From contig QJNS01000103.1 of the NCBI GenBank assembly GCA_004154925.1, positions 1-64,000 on the forward strand: a stretch of 64,000 nt of DNA. The letters are read 5' to 3'. The notes beneath the pieces were generated by a model. It ran no database searches, was not told the origin of the DNA, and saw nothing but the letters and a program-made list of their open reading frames with translations. Each line of letters starts with the position of its first letter. Position 1 is the first letter of the stretch. Origin of the DNA: Monosporascus cannonballus (taxonomy: Eukaryota > Ascomycota > Sordariomycetes > Xylariales). This document shows positions 58,945-64,000 of the stretch, piece after piece. The position numbers and the translations under genes were made by a program.

Positions 58945-61900
58945 TGTTACGACCCAACAAGCTCCGGTCTCAAGAAACGGTCAGGCAGGGAGCACACGGG
59001 CCACCTCCCGGATTACGTAACGGTGATCATTACCAAGCCAGTAATCATTAATAATTAAAGGTAATCTCAAATAATCGTAATTATTATTAACGGCGTAATC
59101 ACGAATAATTAAGCCAAAAAAATATATACGCTTATTATTTCCATAATTTAAATAATATTAATTTATAATTATAATATTATTACTTAAAGCATTTTTATTA
59201 TTACGAAACATTATATATTCTTATATTTATTACTTAGATATTTACGATACTTTTATTAATATAAATCTGTTAACTTAACATTTAATAATTAATTAAACCG
59301 TTTAGTTGTTATATATTATAAATTTTTATTTAATAATACCGTTAAATTCTAAGCAATATTTAATATTGTCAAAATATCGACCAACATTTAGGAAACCTTT
59401 ATTTAACAATTTCAGGCTCGAATTCGAAAACTGGAAAAAAAATTCGATCACTTAAGACTACGTTACCTGCCTAACCCTCTTTTGCCCGCATAAAGCCAAA
59501 AAAGCCGAAACTCTATGATAAAAAGGGTAACCCTTAAATTTTCTTAACTTAAATACGAATTTGCTTTCTTTTTTTAAATTTTAATAACTCAGCGGATATA
59601 ATCCTAATAATAAAAACATACCTAACGGAAAATACGGTTAATTAATTTAAACCCATTATAAAAACATTTTTGGAAATAAAAAAAATTAGATAAAAAAAAC
59701 TTTATTAAAAAATTTTTCATTTTATATTAATTTCGAAAATAAAATGTGCGATAATTTCGGTAATCCGGATAAAAAATAATTTACGGCCTAATAAATTTTA
59801 TAATTCCGATAAAAAGGATCCGCGTTTAAATATACCGTAACCTTTAAAAATTTTGCGATTAAGGCAAAATGGGGAAACGATAAAACCAATATTTTTATCG
59901 ACATATTTTATAAATAATTAAAGGATAATATAAAGGATAAAAATATTTGGATTAAACGATTAATTGCCCTAAACCGGTATATCGTAAAGGTAATTAAAAT
60001 TAATAATCGATAATTTAAAAAACGATAAGAAAAAAAAGGACAATATACTTTACGTTCGGAATATAATAAGTTTAACTAGGGGAAAAAACGAGATGCACCT
60101 TTTATTTTTTACGGAACGGCGCCAGGACCTATGGAATTCGGCGTTACCTATAAATAAGATTAAAGCCAGATTAAATGCTTTAATTACGGCAAAATAGGAT
60201 ATAAGGCTTATAAATATAGAAAACCTAAAAAATCACGATAAGATAATTAAATCCTTATACCGGAAAAATAACCCAAAAATAATTAAGAAAACGATAATAA
60301 AATTATTAACATAATTTAAGCCAAATACGTATCAGGTTTATAACAAAAGGTCTAATAAAGACCATTATAATAAAAAATCTAACGAAAAATGCAAAAAACC
60401 AAAACACTAACTTAATAAATATCGCAAATATAATAAAAAGTATTATAAAATTAATTACGCAAATATTAAAACTAAATAAAAAGAATTTATCCCGGAATCC
60501 TAAATCGATACGGCAAAATATACATTATATATTGTCGACGACGAGAAGATCCCGATTACGAAAAATAAAAATAATATATTTATAAACGAATTATCCGTAT
60601 GCATTATAAGGGATTTAATTTTTTAAATCGTACCGGAAATAATAAAAATAATAAGTAATAAAATCGACAGCTTTAAACTATAACCGCAGGAAATATTTAA
60701 TAATTAGCCGAAATAAAAAATTAATCCGAAAAAAAATAATACCCATAAAAAACCCCTTTTTATTATTATGGATAATATAATTATTAAGCGAAAAAAGAAT
60801 TAATTTAATGTACGGTAAAAAGATATTATAAAAAAATTATTACAGATTTTCATTTTTAATTAATATTTATTGCCGATCCTCAAGAAAAAAAGGTTATCAA
60901 GGAAAAAATACGTTAATTTACAGAAGATTTTTAAAATAACAATTAGGACGACGTATAATAAAATATAATTGCAAATATAAAAAAATAATTTATTCGATAA
61001 GAAAAAATATTGCAAAAAACCAGCAATAATTAATACGGTTTAAAAGAACAATATGCTAGTAATAACGACAAATATAGTAATTTAACGTTTTAAACGAAAA
61101 AATATAAATAAAATTCGATAAATTCGAATAGGAATTAAGAGAAAAAGATTATTTATAAAAAAGCTACAAAATAACGAAACTTAAAGGAATTAAAAGAAAT
61201 TTTGGAAAAAAGCTTTAAACGTAACGATAAAAAATATTAATAACTTTATTACCTTAAATATACAAATCGGAACGTATTAATATACCGTAATAATAAATTG
61301 CGGAGTTTTAAGCGGAAATTATATTATACCAAATATGGTTAATAAGTTTAAATTATTATGAAAATATAAGTTAAAACCTTATATAACGATAAATACCTAA
61401 AATTAGGAATTCCTTTACGATAATAAAAAAATTATATGCGAAATTAATTATTTCGAGATTTTTGTTAAAGGATAATATTAGATAATTAATTTCGATATCG
61501 TTTTATTTGGGAATTACGATATAATTTTAAAATTATTATAAATACGTTAATACGGAATTTTGATTAACGGCGGTATTAATTAAGTAAAATTTGTGTTATT
61601 TCTTATTAATAAATAAAAAAAATTAAGATCTTAATATTTAATCGATAATAGCGATAAATGCAGGTAAAAGGATATAACAAAACCCTTATTTCTTAAAGGA
61701 ACAAAATATAAAAAAAACGAGCATTAAAGAAAAATATGACGTATTATTGCTATTATTAAAGCAAAATTAAAGTAATTAAATAATGATTTAAAATAATACG
61801 AATAACAATTTAAAAAATTAAAAAATTTAATTAATATGTTATTATAATATTATAAATATAAGCAGCTTATTAAAAAAAAGGTCGATACGAAATTATTAAA

Positions 61901-64000
61901 ACATAGCGAATAAGATTATGAAATAATTTTTAAAAAAAGATTTTTAACAAAGTTTTACCTTATTTATAACCTTAGCGGAAACCAATTACATATTTTCAAA
62001 AAATACCTGGAAAATCGGTTATAAAATATGGATTCGATTTTCGAAGTTACCCGTAAAATACTTTATGTTTTTCGTATTAAGAAAAATGAGAAATTACGAT
62101 TTATGGTTAATTATCGATAATTAAACGATATTATTATTAAGAATTAAATATTATTATCTTTAATTACGGAAATAAAAAACCGATTTTACGAAATTAAATA
62201 ATTTATAACATTCGATCTTAAAAATAAATATAATTTTATTAGGATTAAAAGAGGATACGAATAAAAAATAGCCTTTAAAACGAAATATAAATTGTTTAAA
62301 TATTTGGTTATATTAATGGGATTTACGAATGTACCAGTGGTTTTTTAACGAATAGGAAATTACGTATTATAAAAGTATTTCGATATTTTTGTTATTTACT
62401 ATTTCGATAACATTTTTATCTTTTCCGAAACGGAAAAAGCATATATAAAATACGTTCTTAAAGTTTTTTAAGCTTTATAGGATATAAAGCTATTTGTTAA
62501 TGCAGAAAAACATTAATTCTATATACAGGAAATAAAATATCTGGAATATATTATTACTCTAGGATATATTAGGATAAACCCCAAGAAAATCGCTGTAGTT
62601 ACAACATGGCAGACGCCAACGATAATCAAAGAGATACAGGCATTCCTTGGATTTGTCAATTATTACAGAAAGTTTATTCGAAATTTTAACAGGATAACCA
62701 TACCCCTGACGAATTTTATGAAAAAAAAATTCAAATAAATACTAAATACGGAAAAGGTATTTCAAAATATTAAGGATGCGATTATTAACGAATTAGTACT
62801 AATTATATACGATTTAAACTGCGCCGTTAAATTAGAAACCGATATTTTAGATTATACGTTAAGCGTAATAATCGGGTAGCGAAATAATTAAGGCAAATTG
62901 TATTTTATTATATTTTTTTCGTATAAGTTAAAAGGAACCGAATTTAATTACGGTATTCCACATAAAAAATTTATAACCATTATTATGGCATTTTAGGAGT
63001 TTAGGTATTTCTTAAAGAGAAACTTATACCAGATTAAGGTTTATACGGATTATTAAAATTTTACCCGATTTATTACGACTAGAGAGCTTATAGGACGATA
63101 ATTTTGTTACGCGAAAAAATTGGCGAATTTCGACTTTGTTATTATTTACAGAAAAAAATCAGAAAATAATAAAGCAAATACTTTAAGTAAGCGACCAAAC
63201 ATTAAAAAATTAATCAAAATTAGCTATATAATTTTCGATACTATTATAAAAGGATATTTACGCCCATAACAGATTACGACGATTTGGGCAATATGTTTCG
63301 ACATATATCGAAAAATTTAGTAATATAACGATAATCTTTTAAAAAATTAAAAAACGAACAAAATACAAATTCTAAAAGAATATCAGAAAGATTTAGTATG
63401 AAAAATATAGGAACATTAGTTATACGGATATCCAAAGATTTACAAAACCTTAAAAAGACTTTAACGCATATATTCTCTTCTTAAAATAAAATTAACGGTA
63501 TAAAAATATATACGGCAATACGATATTTGCGTTAAAGCAAAAGCTTAACAATATAAGATTTACGGAAAATTACAGCTATTATTAATTATAAAACGATTAT
63601 AATATTTAATTACATTTAATTTTATTATCAAAAATTTTATATCAGAAAATCCAGTTATAGAAATACATTATAATAGCATTGTTGTAATTATCGACCGATT
63701 TACGAAATTTCCGTATTTTTTACCATATTATAAGGATATAAACGCCGAACAATTAATATATATTTTTTAAAGTACATTTTTAACATACACGGATTATTAA
63801 CAAAAATTATTTTAAATAAAGAATCAATATTTATATTTAAATTTTAACAAAGCCTTATAATATAAATCGGCTTAAATTATAACTAATCTAATATATTTAA
63901 ACCATAAACAGATAAATAAATAAAACGAATAAATTAAATTTTGGAAATTTATTTACGATATTACATTAATTACGAATAGAATAATTAGGTTAAAAAATTA
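58945..64000 (+). mobile_element. RIP-mutated Ty3/Gypsy retrotransposon, truncated by window end
   Basis: TGTTACGACCC at 58945 opens a less mutated, GC-richer 130-bp island and is a plausible LTR start, unproven because the partner LTR is outside. Plus-strand coding order: gag zinc knuckle at 60176-60217, where three of the four CCHC ligand codons now encode Tyr through G-to-A or C-to-T changes; protease GNYI region near 61294-61330, its Asp codon now Asn; reverse transcriptase with the YxDD box read as YFDN (about 62395-62430) and AFLGFVNYYRKFIRNF (62630-62690); RNase H start near 62836 and its end (NFDFVIIYRKKSEN, about 63120-63165); integrase core VVIIDRFTKFPYF near 63681. CpA is depleted throughout and stops are dense. 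Confidence 0.85.
62575..62735 (+). other. island of non-RIP sequence inside Gypsy pol
   Basis: About 160 bp in the RT to RNase H linker keep numerous CA and TG dinucleotides and an intact frame (AVVTTWQTPTIIKEIQAFLG), whereas flanking pol is strongly CpA-depleted. The edges are abrupt. Confidence 0.6.

Noticed and set aside
56928..64000. Family B LTR at 56928 as the 5' LTR of the downstream Gypsy
   Set aside because: Gag similarity starts only about 2.5 kb later, far more than a normal leader, and a better LTR-like start (TGTTACG) lies at 58945; the link cannot be shown without the 3' LTR.
1..64000. CRISPR arrays, rRNA genes, telomere repeats
   Set aside because: None seen; the introns and RIP texture indicate nuclear fungal DNA and no matching repeat pattern occurs.

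Overview
The window reads as nuclear DNA of a filamentous ascomycete (Pezizomycotina). Genes carry short spliceosomal introns (mostly 47-160 bp, GT-AG with CTAAC/CTGAC-like branch sites). The families present are typical of that group: CP2 transcription factor, two DHA1-type MFS exporters, RTA1 protein, NLR and fructosamine-kinase relics. Long AT-rich blocks show the CpA-to-TpA signature of repeat-induced point mutation (RIP). No species is claimed.

Layout. 1-113: right part of a TA-flanked MITE cut by the window edge. 1360-7933: complete RIP-mutated Ty3/Gypsy element, family A, minus strand, bounded by CTATC target-site duplications. 7939-17291: no recognisable gene. 17292-20143: CP2/Grainyhead-like transcription factor. 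20144-26414: no recognisable gene. 26569-28522: five-exon gene for a trypsin-like GDSG protein. 29328-30377 (-): Ser-rich low-complexity protein. 31136-32122: protein of five Cys-cluster repeats, broken by a frameshift, next to a family A solo LTR. 32536-34617 (-) and 36925-38700 (-): two intact MFS transporters whose introns I could place. 38898-39482: two solo LTRs of family A type. 39494-40745 (-): fructosamine-kinase pseudogene. 40838-41048: intact MITE abutting a truncated NLR WD40 C-terminus. 42070-42375 (-): SDR relic. 43138-44307: intact zeta-crystallin-like quinone reductase.

44415-57115 carries five solo LTRs of a second family (B). Two of them are inverted and have exchanged target-site duplications, which records a local inversion around a decayed minisatellite. 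Interspersed are an RTA1 gene (48892-50040, -), a secreted alpha/beta hydrolase interrupted by a poly-G/N/poly-C assembly artefact (52018-53822), and a bleomycin-hydrolase pseudogene (55590-56890, -). From about 57030 to the end the DNA is AT-rich: a nearly pure A/T block, then a plus-strand Gypsy element (gag zinc knuckle, protease, RT, RNase H, start of integrase) truncated by the window end.

The genes do not form one pathway. The region looks like fast-evolving accessory chromatin: intact transport and detoxification genes between pseudogenes, solo LTRs and RIP-silenced retroelements. The most notable signals are a coherent antisense reading frame between pol and the 3' LTR of the family A Gypsy, the mirror-image RIP gradient across its two LTRs, the TSD-exchanged inversion, and the five-repeat Cys protein.
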